64,000 bases of DNA, from positions 124,001 through 188,000 of the forward strand of contig CANTFK010000797.1 in assembly GCA_947646735.1 (NCBI GenBank). Reading direction: 5' to 3'. Shown piece by piece: positions 1-10,949 of the stretch. This DNA is from Peronospora farinosa (Eukaryota > Oomycota > Peronosporomycetes > Peronosporales > Peronosporaceae). Position 1 is the first letter of the stretch, and each line of letters opens with the position of its first letter. The notes under the pieces are model-generated. The model was not told the origin of the DNA and made no database searches. It was given only the letters and a program-made list of their open reading frames with translations. Both the position numbers and the translations under genes were made by a program.

Positions 1-171
1 GACAAAGGCGACGTAGACAATGCAGATGGCAAAGGCAGTGGCAAAGTCGGCACCCGGTAGGTCCTGCAAGGGCGAGAGCTTGTATTGACCAGATGGATCG
101 GCCCAGTCTAAGAAGAGCGTCTCTTGGACGTCCGCCCATTGTTTGTAACTAGCCCACAGTTGAGCGGCCAT
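1..171 (-). CDS. Probable ELO-family fatty-acid elongase, N-terminal 57 codons (runs off the left edge)
   Basis: An open frame starts at the ATG whose complement lies at 169-171 and stays open to base 1. The visible 57 residues have a polar start rich in Trp and Asp (short motif QETLFLDWADPSGQY), then a hydrophobic stretch (FATAFAICIVYVAFV) that would begin the first membrane span. This layout of an acidic/aromatic lead followed by an early transmembrane helix fits GNS1/SUR4/ELO condensing enzymes of the ER, which extend very-long-chain or polyunsaturated acyl-CoA with malonyl-CoA. The diagnostic HxxHH box would lie outside the window, so the family call rests on overall resemblance only. Another multi-pass membrane protein is possible. 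Confidence 0.4.
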   Translation of the reverse strand, partial: MAAQLWASYKQWADVQETLFLDWADPSGQYKLSPLQDLPGADFATAFAICIVYVAFV

Positions 172-856
172 TGCGAATCAATTGCAATCAGAAAAGTGAC
201 GTCTGCGGAGCGAAGCTCGAATTGGGTTTTGGGAGGTCTCTACTGTGACTTGCTTTTAAAAGATACTCACCATACGATTCATCTCTGCATCAGATGCTTT
301 GGGAAGATACTCACCACACAATTCGTTTCTCTATCAGCCCGAGTGATTGGTCAATTGCGTGGATAAAGGCATCGTTTACTGGTTAAAAATGTGTTGCTAG
401 ACGACAAATGTTAAAATCTGATGCAGATGTTGACAGTCAAACGTGACGCAATAAAACGCGTAAAGCAACGCAAAGCTTGCAATTCTGTGCATCGACGCTA
501 CTGCTACTACCGGCAATCACTGTGTACAAAGAAGCGTTCGAAACAACAGTGTGCTCATTGCCATCCAACAAGCTATACATCGTTATTCGGTTTCGTGTCG
601 AATTGCGTGCAGCTGCAGGTGGTTCGAGATTGAACGAAGCACGTACAGTGTGTGTCTAAACAGCAGCGCAACTTTTATTGCGATGCTACAGAGAGAACAT
701 ACGGTGCACACAAGGTACGAAGGCTGAACGACCTATTGACAGTTGTATCAGAAAGAAAGCGTCGTGCTAAGTGCTTGCTTTGTTGTAATCGTCCCCTTTT
801 GGTCTTTATAGTAAGAAAAAGAACAAACACCAAGTGCTGCAATAGTTGTGGCGGAT
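172..856. other. Intergenic region between divergent genes
   Basis: Divergent spacer between the minus-strand gene starting at 171 and the plus-strand gene starting at 857. Several short frames overlap each other with no shared domain or splice logic. I see no RNA gene or repeat. It presumably holds both promoters and 5' leaders. Confidence 0.4.
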
Positions 857-1480
857 ATGGCGAGCAATAGTAACAGCAGTAAGGACGACTTGGAGTCATG
901 GATGTGGTCACTTATCGTACTAGCGATTGTATTCGTGGTGGGACTGCTGCTCTTCATCATTAATTTCTTTAAGAATCGTCCGCTGCGTGGTGATAATCGT
1001 AGAGAAGTAGCGCAGACACGGAATGTTGGTCGTCCAAAGACAAAGAACGACGTCAATCTGTTGCCAATTGTACCTTGTAAAAGTCAAGCGCGAAACGAAG
1101 CGAGCAATTGCGCGAGCATCACGCGTTCCCATGATACGAACCCGTCGCAGATTTCAGGCTTTTCAGGTGGAAGCTATCGCACGGATGCTGGAAACCAGAT
1201 GAACAGTACGCTGACAGACACCGAAATCGTGACGCAGGAGCGCGCGTTTTCACCCATTGGCGCTTCCTCTCATTCTGCACCATTATCGGACTACACTCAG
1301 GGCGTGGAGACCAGCACGATGTCAGCCAGTCCTAGTGAGCCTGACCGTCATTTATATCCGTCTTGTAGCAGCTATTCTCATTCAAGTGATAATAACTCGT
1401 TCTCTAGCCAGTTGACTGTTAATGGCTTAGACACAGAGACCGGTACGAAAGTTTCTCCGCGCAAGTCGGATGAATTTTAA
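857..1480 (+). CDS. Hypothetical single-pass membrane protein, Ser/Thr-rich tail
   Basis: Uninterrupted frame of 207 residues. I chose the ATG at 857; the in-frame GTG at 848 is not a likely eukaryotic start. Residues about 14-36 form one strong hydrophobic helix (SLIVLAIVFVVGLLLFIINF) preceded by an acidic stretch and followed by Lys/Arg, which favours an N-out, C-in anchor. The remaining 170 residues are low-complexity and rich in Ser, Thr and Asn, and look disordered and phosphorylatable. No catalytic or binding motif is visible and I do not recognise the family. Codon use and lack of stops make it a credible gene. Confidence 0.6.
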   Translation: MASNSNSSKDDLESWMWSLIVLAIVFVVGLLLFIINFFKNRPLRGDNRREVAQTRNVGRPKTKNDVNLLPIVPCKSQARNEASNCASITRSHDTNPSQISGFSGGSYRTDAGNQMNSTLTDTEIVTQERAFSPIGASSHSAPLSDYTQGVETSTMSASPSEPDRHLYPSCSSYSHSSDNNSFSSQLTVNGLDTETGTKVSPRKSDEF

Positions 1481-1800
1481 GGATACATGGAGTGCGAACC
1501 AATTGGGACATCAAAGTCATGAAGCTATTCGTGCTGAAAATGTCTTGTTGCAAATACATTAAGCTGCTTCAGTTTGTTTTCCTTAGCACCCTATGAAATG
1601 GTCTCTTTGAGCATTGAACATTCAACAGTATGCGTTAGGCGGTTTACTTGCTCGTTTAGAAGTGCAACGGTATCACTATTTCATTCTCTAGTGTTCGGTT
1701 CGTTTCTCATCTGCCGGCCGTTTGTCTGTGATCGTGTGAGTAGCTTTATTCACTCGAAATGGAGTAGCCACATGGTGACGCGATTCAAACGACAAATGTC

Positions 1801-2022
1801 AAAGTAGACCACAAAATGAACGAGCTACAATCTCCACAAGTTCTGCATGGACAATCAGAAGTAGCCAAGCGATAAGATTGAACGCCAACAAGTGTCTGGG
1901 TTTCCAATGCGGCCACGTTAATACACTGCAGGAGCAACGCCAGTCGCTGCACAAGAATGTCATGTAAACCAACAATGACGTTACGAAGCTTGCCACTAAG
2001 GTGCAAGCGGAGTAACTCTGCT
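1801..2022 (-). other. Coding-like stretch downstream of the TRPML stop (possible extra exon)
   Basis: On the minus strand a frame reads through an amphipathic Leu-rich segment (LRLHLSGKLRNVIVGLHDI, continuing with more Leu/Val heptads) that would suit a C-terminal coiled coil. A usable acceptor (GAGCAG) precedes it, but the upstream channel exon reaches an in-frame TGA at 2093-2095 before any good GT donor. Either the channel ends at 2093 and this is fortuitous, or an alternative isoform or a sequence lesion hides the connection. The rest of 1481-2092 shows nothing I can name. Confidence 0.25.
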
Positions 2023-2092
2023 CGTCAGGCTGGAATTGCACGGCAGATACAGCAGACAACAATATATATTTGAGACTCAACGGTAGATAAAC

Positions 2093-4067
2093 TCATTCTG
2101 AGTCCATGAGCCGAAAAAGAGTATGCATCATTTCTGCGGAGATGTCCGACTCCTTCGCTACCTTGACGCGGTAGTCACTAAGCCGCCGACGACTAGATTG
2201 TGTAGCGAAAAACGCCTCCTCAACGATGGCGATAAAGATGTTCAGGACTACGTACATGAACAACGAAATAAACGAGTACAGGTACGCGCTTCCCGATACG
2301 GTAAAGTGGTGAAGCTCCATCGCATCGAACGTATCCATAATAATGTCCCCATTCATCAGCGAGAACAATGTAATCATTGAAGCACTTAGTGTGCCGAACT
2401 CCTCAATCTTGTTTCCAAAGTAGATTGTCCCGAAAAGAGCATACCCAACGAAGATTGGAGATACACCGAGCAAAAACTGTAGTACACGTGGCGTGCCCCA
2501 CTTGAGTGTCAAAACAATTGAATAGATGTGCTGATTGTGCTCCAAATATCCAACGAGACAACTCCAAAGTAGCAGCAATGCTGTCGCATGCAGTAATCGA
2601 TGCCCAAATCGAATTGGCATGTGAGCTTCCAAAAAAAGCAAACTCCACATTGTACTTAGAAGTAGTAGCACGAGCGAGATGAGTACCAGTAGCTGTCTGC
2701 AACATAAGCAGTTTCTACAATAGTTAGCTACAACACTGCAAAACGTTTGTCAAAGACCCACATACAAGCGGTTGAGAAGTTGGAGCTTGAGTGTAAATGG
2801 AATTTGAGACCAAGATCTTAAAAATCCGCGATGATTGGCGTAGCGCTGCGATCGATCGGAATCACTGTCATCCGAGGCTATATCGTAAGACCCACAGCCA
2901 TTCTTATCGTGATTTTTCTTAGGGACATGATCCACTAGCAATTTCCTGGCACGTGTCATGCTACGTGTACGAAACACAACACAATTAGTCCAGTGATGTG
3001 CATAATACTCGAAACAACACGCCATTTATCAGACAACATACAAACAGAAGGATCTTCGCAGAGCGCTAAGACTGAGAGCCATATACAAGAGCGAGAACAC
3101 CGCAACAACCACGTGCATCCAGACAAAGCTTTGTCTGGCCGTTGCCCAGAACGGACGTGGATGCATGCTAGCGCAGCGCAATACTTCGCAGTCCTCCAAC
3201 TGAACATGAATTTGAGCACTTTCAATAACTTGAAACCTCACATTCACGTGCCACTTAAAACACTCTTCGTAGAAATTTCCAATCTGGCGGTCACGCAATG
3301 GGAACGAAAACTTGACGACATGAAGTGATCGAAATAAGTGTTTTTTCTGCCACAACGTCATTCTCAGGTCAAAGGGCCCCACACTCTCGTCATCCTGCGA
3401 GACAAAATATTCGCGCATTTCCATCTCGCCATGAGGTAGCACACGACCGACTGTCAGTTTGAGTGGCTGGATTTCGCCCGTGGAGGTGCGTAGATATTCA
3501 TAATTGGCAACAGACGCGTTACCAATGGAGAAATACGAATCCCGTAGATAGTGCACTGCTGTCATTGTATGGTTGATTGTATAGAAATTCCGTTGAAATC
3601 GGGGTCTGCTTGATAGATAATATAGAAAAGCCAGTGAGTATCACAACATTGCTATAGGAAGTAGTGGAAAGTAGTAACACACACGACGCCAATATCTGCG
3701 GAAGGAGGAAGAAAGAAGAATGCCCTAGAAATCAACTGGATATGTCAATCAGGTGTCTAGATATATAAAGCAGTTCAACGCACCAATTTCGATATGAAGT
3801 ACGCATATAAGCAGCATTTTGGGCATCAAATAGCTGCATTTGAGCAAAGGTAAGAAGTATTAGGGCTACGTGGAGCAGCAGCTTGTATGGAAAGCGACCG
3901 TGTTTGGTCCATTTCTCCCAAGGCGAAAGTATAAGTCGTTCCATTGTATTCATTGAGCTTTCGTCCTTTTGTTGAGCTTCTTGTGTCGCATTCTTCACGT
4001 GATTATCAGTCTTGTCGTTGGACGGAAGCAGGACACGCCGTAATTCCGCCTCATCGGATGCCTCCAT
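2093..4067 (-). CDS. Mucolipin-type TRP cation channel (TRPML/PKD family), 4 exons
   Basis: Spliced gene read right to left. Exon 1 starts at the ATG at 4067 and ends near 3797. Exon 2 runs from about 3610 to 3042. Intron 3041-2961 (GTATGT...CGTAG, 81 nt, with a CTAAT branch-like motif) leads to exon 3 at 2960-2762. Intron 2761-2693 (GTGGGT...ACAG, 69 nt) leads to exon 4 at 2692-2093. Exon 1 carries a basic linker and TM1. Exon 2 carries the large luminal loop ending in TM2 (HVVVAVFSLLYMALSL). Exon 4 carries the PKD-type channel block: several TMs, the pore helix and filter region (TLFSLMNGDIIMDTF), then the final TM (YLYSFISLFMYVVLNIFIAI), closely following the mucolipin pattern. Such channels release Ca2+ or Fe2+ from endolysosomes. 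The filter has NGD, as in mucolipins. The first intron is uncertain: its best donor (GTGCGT) pairs in frame only with a CAAG acceptor. Confidence 0.8.
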
Positions 4068-4187
4068 ATCTGTAGCGTTCGAAATTTTCAAAAAATGCTA
4101 CGCTTTTTGACAATTCTTCAGAACCTATCATCTCGCATGTAGCATGAGTTTAGGTAGTTGAGATCGTTTGAGAAAAGGAATCTGAAT
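4068..4187. promoter_or_regulatory. 120-bp divergent promoter shared by the TRPML gene and a type I membrane protein gene
   Basis: Only 120 bp separate the two start codons, 4067 on the minus strand and 4188 on the plus strand. Both core promoters and 5' leaders must fit here, so the genes are likely co-regulated. I see no TATA box and no clear match to the oomycete initiator consensus. Confidence 0.5.
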
Positions 4188-5795
4188 ATGATTGACCCGC
4201 TAGGAGGAGGCAGACCAATTGTAGCAGCAGCAGCATTTGTAGGAATATCAACAATTCAGATGGAGTGGAATCAAGTGCACGCATTAGAGATCCTGTCAAG
4301 AAGTGGAGATGGTGCTGATATGGGGGATATGAGTGAGGAGGATCCAATGGACAGCGGTGAGCAAGAGAATGCGGCGTCTGTAGACGTAATTGATGTACAG
4401 AATAAACTCGAAGCGGAAGATCTAGTGCCGGAAGCTCTTATCTCTACCGATGCATTGACTAAACAACAAGTGACGTCTATAAAGAATGAAGGAGAAAAAG
4501 CGGTAGAGTTTGCGAAGAACCCAGTGGAAAATTCGGCGCTATATGTAAAAACTGAGATTGAGAGTGGAGAATATGACAATCCTGCTCTTAGCCAAGTGTT
4601 AGTGAACACACACTCAGCAGGAACGGAGCCTTCAGGAAAGGAGTCAGCAGTGACAGAGCCAGCAGTGACAGAGTCAGCAGTGACGAAGCCAGCAATGACA
4701 GAGTCAGCAGTGACGGAGTCATCGGTGACGGAGTCATCGGTGACGGATTCATCGGTGACGGATTCATCGGTGGCGGATCTACCGACTCAGACCATGGAAC
4801 CAGTTAAGATAGTGGCGGCCACGACCGAACCATCTTTACGCACAGAGGAACCCGCAGTTACTTTAGAAACCGTAACAAACGACGATGCGAAAACGCAGGC
4901 AAATGGATATATGCAGCATAGCAACAATCCACTGGTTTTCGTAGCGCTGGCAGCTATATGCTGCATTTTCTTGTTCGTCTGGGGACATAAGAGGCGTTTG
5001 GGTGCAACCTCTAGCTCTAGTACATCTGATGGCACAAGCCCCAAGGGACATAAGGTCCAATACACGAAAGTACCAGATGAGCAACTATCGAGTCAAGATT
5101 ACGACAATGAGTATTGCGATGATTATGAGGAGGATACTTTTACGAATGACCGGGATGACTGGGATGACTGGGAAGGTGATTCTACGCAAATACAGCTGAA
5201 TCCGTTCGCTGCGGCACCCAGTGCTCCGCCCTTGAATCCACTACGCCAGAGCAATCCCAGTCCCTACAAGCTCACCCAGCCCTTGCCTCCTCCACCACAG
5301 CAGCACGCACAATTTCAGGAAAGTGTTGTCGCGAATATAGGTGACATGCTATTTTCAACTGTCGAATCTAATAGCTCAAGTGACTCTTTCGAGGTCGTTA
5401 CAGATGTAATCCAAGCATCCCCAATAAGCAGCCACGATGCCGTCGCTAACGCCGAGAAGGAAAATGAGAGCGTCGATGACCTGTTCAAAGTGCGTGTTAG
5501 TTGAGATGTTGTGTTGCTCCTCTGGCGTCTTGTTTTGACGTGAGATGTCTGCATGCAGCAATTTGGTATGGTGTTGCCATTCAAGAAGAGAGTGGTAGTT
5601 CCACCTTCGCCTGCAGCCACCAGCGCGGATTCTGTTTTTCAGCCTCCAGCGACAGCAGCAGCTCGTTCCGTGCCATCCTTCCCTACTGCTGCAGAAGCGT
5701 CTGCACTGTTTGCGGCTGAGATGGAAGATGAGCTTACTGCTGTGGACGCAGCCGAAGAGTGGGGTGAAGATGATGAGTGGGTGAAGGGTATTTGA
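4188..5795 (+). CDS. Type I single-pass membrane protein with Val-Thr-Glu-Ser repeats and acidic Trp/Asp tail, 2 exons
   Basis: Start at the ATG at 4188; an in-frame TTG lies upstream. Exon 1 is 4188-5489. Intron 5490-5558 (GTGCGT...ATGCAG, 69 nt, phase 0) joins exon 2, 5559-5795, for about 512 residues. A moderately hydrophobic N-terminus may be a signal or anchor. Then comes an acidic ectodomain with tandem TESAVTES-like repeats (about residues 145-200), a clear TM helix near 248-267 (PLVFVALAAICCIFLFVW) followed by HKRR, and a cytoplasmic tail with acidic/aromatic runs (RDDWDDWEGD) and Pro-rich motifs. The last residues, encoded by exon 2, repeat the acidic-Trp theme (AEEWGEDDEW). I do not recognise the family. 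A membrane adaptor is one guess, and the splice joining is well supported by frame. Confidence 0.65.
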
Positions 5796-5880
5796 TCGCT
5801 TCGCGATCGATCACAGGGTTGGAATAACATAAACAACAACATACGTTTTCAAATTTTGTTGGTGTTGCATAGTGATGGTG

Positions 5881-8277
5881 TTATCGATTATGCTTGCCGC
5901 AATATTGCTGGGAGTCGCGACCCACCCAAGTGTCTTTGTTCATTTCATACGACCCACCTGATAGGGGCGTGTCCGTGCCAACTTGGTGCTGCTCAAGTAG
6001 AAACAGCTCGCTAGGTGCATTTTTACTAGGCTCATTACTCAGTCCTCGCAGTCGCGTTGCATCGTAAATATCTAGCCCACCAATTGTGGTAATCTCGAGA
6101 TGAGCATATCCAGGAATGAGTTCTGGCGGGCCAAACCACAGTTTGCTTAAGATTCCACGTCGCCATCCCACAATTACCAATACACCCAGTGTACAGGGCA
6201 CGAGATACATCAACGCTGGTTGATCAATGCCTGTGGCCACGACGCCGATATTTGCTAGTAACAAACCAATTGTGTAACCCCATATTAGAAGGCAGAATAG
6301 CCCGCGGCGGCATGGATAATACTCCTTAGTGCCAAGCTCTGCTCCTAAGACGTCCAGATTCGGGTTACCTCCACTTGTTGTCGATGGTAAGCCGTTCAAA
6401 GTAGTACATGTCAAGCGTTGGTCATACATCTTGCCATGAGGAGGCACTAAACGCCCAAATAGCTGACCACGGGTGGCGTAGTCGTAACGTGCGCAGAACA
6501 CAAGCAGCAAACCAGGTAGTACGATGTCGCCCAATCCTAAAAGTGAAGATCCTGCCCTCCAGTCCAGCAACTTGGGAACTCGAAGTAGAATCGGCATCGA
6601 TTCAATACGACAATTATGTTTTGTATCAGTCGGGTAGCGCAGGCAGTATCCGCTTGATACACCACCAGTGGCGGTGCTTTGTGCTCCACCAGTGGCCACC
6701 TTAGTCATGACGCTCTCGTTTAAAATATACGGTGAAATGAATACCATAAAGACGTCGTACAAAAAAACCAGGACAAGCAGCACGGAGGCCACCTTCAAGT
6801 TGGGTAGCCGAGCAATTCGCAAAAAGACAAGGCAAAAGCAAAGACCAAAAATATCCTGGAAAATCCACGAATACGAATGAAAGCGAGCACAAAACCACAT
6901 GAGCGCGATTCCAAGCGACAATGCCAGCGCCAGCAAATCGCCGATACTCCATGCCGCGGGGACCAAAATACCGTCCCAATGCCACAAAACATCACGCCAT
7001 GGTAGCTTGTGCAAATATTGTACCGGAACGCGTCGCATGAGCGGCTCCCAAATTGCCTGGAAGGTGGCGAACACGGCTCCAATGCCAAAGAGAGCCACCA
7101 CCACAATCACCACATTTACAAAAAAAAGAAAAACCAGAAACCCAGAACCGAGCATCACGAATGTCAGCGCATGCCAGGAATTCAAATCAAAAAGCTCCTG
7201 CTTTGGAACCTGCTCGTCATGCTCCTCGTATGCCACTCGAGCTTGGGCGATAGCGTCTGAAGAGGTAGCATCAGCAGCAATAAGCGCTGCCTTAAGATGC
7301 GCCTTTGTGCGTTCGTAGGCTGCACCCTTGTAAGCCCCGATAAGCACTGTAGCACAAGCAACAACCCAAAGGATGACCTGAGAAGGATCTGCGAGAGGCG
7401 GGTCGCGCTCGTATACCGATACCAACAATTGGCCGCTCTCATCCTCTCTTCGAGACGTCAGCATGTCCTTTAACGAGTCACCGTCAGCGATAGAGATTCG
7501 CACCACAACAATGTCACTTACTTTATTCTTTCCTGTGACGATGTCCGATGTGCCGAAGCCCATAAGATCAGGGATGTCCCAAACACAACAAACCCGCTTG
7601 TTCGCGCCACCTGTGGGTGTGCACATGTGCGACGAGCACTTGCTGCTACCCGTGCAAGAACGAACACCCGCGTCCTCGGCCCATGATGCAGAAGTAAAGT
7701 CATTGATATCGGCGTTCGATGCCATTTTACCGGAGCCACGCGAGCAGCTGTATTCCATTCGTTTCTCCTCCTCAGTAGCGCCAGCATCGTTGGAGCGGTT
7801 GTGGAGTTGCTCCCGAGTGTCCGTGACGATGAGAACTGCAGCCCCTAGTTCCTGCGCGTAAAACGCTTTTTCTGCAAAGGTACAGCCGCCTCGATCCACC
7901 AGCAGCACGAAGGGATCATCGGGTAGTCCGAGCAGGGCCGCCGCACTGACGGAGCCTGAAACACTGGAGGAAGAAGAGACGTTGCCACGGGTACTCACAT
8001 GAAGCAATTCTTTCTTGGATCTGCAGCCAAATCCGTCGCCCAGTCCCGTTGCGTTGTACACGAGCGGATAGAAAGCGTGCCTTTCGCCGTCGCGAAGCCT
8101 CTGGGCCTTTAGCGACGCGCCCCAGTCCTCCTCTGCAGAGCTAGAGGCGTAGAAAACAGCCTCCGACTTCTTGACTATCACAACGGCCGAAAGTATCGAG
8201 TCCGCTGGGTTCTTGGCCTCGTTAAGCGACGCTATGATGCCAATTAGCAGCAGCAATGGGCGCACGAGGAGTCGCAT
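5881..8277 (-). CDS. Signal-peptide-peptidase-like intramembrane aspartyl protease with PA domain (SPPL2 type)
   Basis: Single-exon frame of 798 residues from the ATG at 8277. It opens with a signal peptide (RLLVRPLLLLIGIIASLNEA). A protease-associated domain follows in the ectodomain (about residues 70-300, with the motif LLVDRGGCTFAEKAFYAQ), interrupted by a Cys-rich segment, and then a nine-TM catalytic region. All three presenilin-fold signatures are present: YD (Y507-D508, in FLYDVFMVFISPYI), GxGD (LGLGD, D584) and PAL (687-689, in QPALMYLVP). Known members cut type II membrane proteins in the endosome/lysosome or at the plasma membrane. The length is somewhat above the usual 500-650 because of the ectodomain insert. 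It converges with the preceding plus-strand gene, with 85 bp between stops, and diverges from MED15. Confidence 0.92.
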   Translation of the reverse strand: MRLLVRPLLLLIGIIASLNEAKNPADSILSAVVIVKKSEAVFYASSSAEEDWGASLKAQRLRDGERHAFYPLVYNATGLGDGFGCRSKKELLHVSTRGNVSSSSSVSGSVSAAALLGLPDDPFVLLVDRGGCTFAEKAFYAQELGAAVLIVTDTREQLHNRSNDAGATEEEKRMEYSCSRGSGKMASNADINDFTSASWAEDAGVRSCTGSSKCSSHMCTPTGGANKRVCCVWDIPDLMGFGTSDIVTGKNKVSDIVVVRISIADGDSLKDMLTSRREDESGQLLVSVYERDPPLADPSQVILWVVACATVLIGAYKGAAYERTKAHLKAALIAADATSSDAIAQARVAYEEHDEQVPKQELFDLNSWHALTFVMLGSGFLVFLFFVNVVIVVVALFGIGAVFATFQAIWEPLMRRVPVQYLHKLPWRDVLWHWDGILVPAAWSIGDLLALALSLGIALMWFCARFHSYSWIFQDIFGLCFCLVFLRIARLPNLKVASVLLVLVFLYDVFMVFISPYILNESVMTKVATGGAQSTATGGVSSGYCLRYPTDTKHNCRIESMPILLRVPKLLDWRAGSSLLGLGDIVLPGLLLVFCARYDYATRGQLFGRLVPPHGKMYDQRLTCTTLNGLPSTTSGGNPNLDVLGAELGTKEYYPCRRGLFCLLIWGYTIGLLLANIGVVATGIDQPALMYLVPCTLGVLVIVGWRRGILSKLWFGPPELIPGYAHLEITTIGGLDIYDATRLRGLSNEPSKNAPSELFLLEQHQVGTDTPLSGGSYEMNKDTWVGRDSQQYCGKHNR

Positions 8278-8752
8278 GAGAAATCGACTTTAGAAAGAGT
8301 TTTTCCTAATAAGACCTTGTACGAATTCAAAAAATCATGTGAAATTAATATATTGGAGAATCATCTGAATTCAGACAGTTCAGCACGACAGGAGGGGATG
8401 TCACCCATACGGCGAGTCAATTGAAACAGGGATTAGTCGCCCGGACATAGACGACGTTCGTTTCAAAGAATGAGCTACAGTGGAAACCCGCTCGAACAAT
8501 CATACAAACTATCTGTAGACACTTTTCCTGTATCAACAGATAGTTTGTATGATCGTATTTCATGAGGACAGGTATATTTTATGAAATTTACCTGTGGTAT
8601 TTAATGACAAATTTATTTTTCACTTTGCTCAACTTCTGCAAAAAGCTGTGTTTTTTTTCAAAACAACCCGAATTTCATACAATCGCCATTCGTGACCAGA
8701 GCCACAGCGCGCGGAAAATAACCCGTATTTAATTCTGCACTTTTTGCGGCGA
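8278..8752. other. Divergent intergenic region (SPPL / MED15) holding a perfect stem-loop
   Basis: 475 bp between two divergently transcribed genes, AT-rich towards MED15. Apart from the stem-loop at 8499-8553 I see no gene, repeat copy or RNA feature. It should contain both promoters. Confidence 0.5.
8499..8553. repeat. Perfect 18-bp inverted repeat (stem-loop, 19-nt loop)
   Basis: The arm at 8499-8516 (ATCATACAAACTATCTGT) is the exact reverse complement of 8536-8553, with a 19-nt loop between them. No obvious target duplication flanks it. It could be a hairpin RNA source, a tiny foldback element or a cruciform between the two promoters. Confidence 0.7.
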
Positions 8753-10949
8753 ATGGACCCTCACGCCGTGAATGCGATGGGCATACAGGTTGGAATTTCA
8801 ATGCCTATGTCGAGTTCAATAGCCGGCGTGAATGGTAGTAATCCACAGGCGATAGCCATGGGTATCAATGGAGGCATAGCCATGAACGGCTACGTCGTCC
8901 CTCAGCAACAGCAGCAGCAACAACAGCAAGAGCAGCAACAACAACAGCAACAGATGATGATGAATATGGGACAGATGAACCAGATGAATATGGGATCCAT
9001 TGCCATGAAAATGAACTCTAACGTCATGAATTCAGCCGCACCACCAGCAGCAACTATAGGGTCAGGAATGCAAAGCAACGGTGCAGACTGGCGTATCCAG
9101 CTCACTCGTGAGCACCGAGCGAACCTCATTGCCAAGATGTATGAGTGGTGATGTTTATGTGCTATGTGATCGATTCTTGCTGACTGGTTGGATTGTTGTT
9201 GTTATGTCTGTCTTCAGCTATAACGAGATGGTGCGCGTGTCCGCTGATCCCGTGCCCGGGATTAAGCTCTGGATGAACGTGTCATGGTACGAGCTGACGC
9301 TATACAAGGAATCACGCACGCAGGAGGAGTACATCAACAAGATCTTCACCCGCCTCAAGTCGCTGCGTGGGCAGCAGACGGACATGAACGCGGTCATGGC
9401 GGCGCAAACATTGCCCAACCAGGGCATGCTGTCGAGACTGGACTTTTCTTACTACAACACACTCAGCATGAACCACCGCGCAAGCGTTTCTGGTGCTAAC
9501 GGTAGCCAAGTGGAAGGCTTCCCAGAACACGCACAATATGGTGGGCCAGCTGCTCATCCTGGAGCTCAGCAAGCGCAGCCAGCCAAAGCGTTGGCAGCGG
9601 GTGCGGGAAGCGTGCCTGCAAATTCAGCTGCACACTATGGAGCGAGTACCACGCCGCGGGCGGAAAAGCCTGAGGGAGCTATTCCCGGTGATACACCGGC
9701 TGAGTATTGGCGGCAGCACGCAGCGCTTAAATTGAAGTATTACGATGATGTGGAGAAGGTACACAGCGCTTTCAAAAAGTATGTGGATCACATGAAGGGC
9801 CATGACGAAACTGAGCAGAAGAAAAAACTACGGTATCTTCTCAGCTACGTGCAACTGTGTGCAAGTATTTTAAACGAGGACAAGTCAACGCATGCGCCGC
9901 GCAAAATAGAGGAGCTAGACAAGGTGTACAAGTACATTGTGAAGATTGTGAACCCGTATTTGAAGAAGCTGCGTACAGAGACAGACAAACGCAGCTTCAC
10001 GCCCAACGCCGGCCGCATCCCAGCTGGAATGAACCACTCTGTGGCGACGAATCCAGCATCTAGCCCCCCTGCAAGTGCAGTTGGTGCTGCTGCAACATCA
10101 GCCAATACGTCGAGCGGACCAAATGGCGCAATGCACATGCACCGACAGCAATTAGGTCAGCCTCAGCTGCAGCCGAACTTGTCGTTGCAGCAAAAGCAAC
10201 AGCAATATCTCATGCAGCAGCGCGCTCAGCAGATGCAGCAGCAACAACAAAGGATGCAAGTGCAAGCGCGCCAGCAGCAGGTGATGCAGCAACAGCACGT
10301 AATGCAGCAGCAAAAGGGTGCGACCCAGCAAAACCAAGCTCAAGTGTCCGCTCAGCAGGCCAATCAAGCAAATATGCAGAAGCAACAGCAGAATGGTCAG
10401 CCCCAGCAGAATTTGCAACAGAATCAACCGCAACAGTGTCTAGCTCAACATGTCCAGCATGCTCAGCAAGCTTCGAATGACCAAGAACGACCTGCACAGT
10501 CCCAGCAGCTCACTTCGCATCAGCCTCAGCAACCTCGCCAGCCGCCGCAGGCCCCGCAACAGATGATGCAACAACAGCAGCAGACTCATTCTCAGCATAA
10601 GAGCCAGCCCCAGGTCCCGTCATCAGCATCAACATCGCGGGCCGAGGCTTCCTCTCTGAGTTTGGACGACCCACTATACGGAGGAATGGATAGCAGCAGT
10701 TTGCTATTGATGCCGTCAAATCTTGGACATTCGGGTTCCTCGTCGAGCTTTATGAACTTTCCAAATGACATGTCGCCAACAAATTTTTCGAGCATGGATC
10801 TGCTTGATATGGACGGCTTCATGGGACATGATGGGAGCAATGCTGGTTCTGGTAATTCTGGGCATAACCACAGCCATAGTAGTGGTGGGAACAACAAAAG
10901 TTCTGGCGACGGAGGTGACTCGGACCTCATGTTTATGGAAGCACTTTGA
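8753..10949 (+). CDS. MED15: Mediator complex subunit 15 (KIX domain, Gln-rich), 2 exons
   Basis: Start at the ATG at 8753; the in-frame TTG upstream is ignored. Exon 1 is 8753-9147. Intron 9148-9217 (GTGATG...TTCAG, 70 nt, phase 2) leads to exon 2, 9218-10949, giving about 708 residues. A Met/Gly-rich lead and a poly-Gln run (8905-8955) precede a KIX three-helix domain at about residues 111-183 (DWRIQLTREHRANLIAKMYE, then the helices around YINKIFTRLKSLRG). The intron falls inside KIX and splicing restores it. A long Gln/Met-rich middle and a Ser/Gly/His-rich acidic C-terminus follow, as in MED15 tails. KIX binds activation domains and links transcription factors to Mediator and RNA polymerase II. 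KIX plus polyQ could in principle mean a CBP-like coactivator, but there is no HAT, bromodomain or ZZ finger. Confidence 0.82.

Noticed and set aside
857..1480. Small membrane protein as a secreted RxLR-type effector
   Set aside because: No signal peptide cleavage pattern and no RxLR or EER motif; the hydrophobic helix is followed by basic residues, as in an anchor.
8902..10719. Minus-strand frames opposite MED15 rich in Cys or Leu
   Set aside because: They are antisense readings of CAG/CAA glutamine runs, with no domain and no splice logic.
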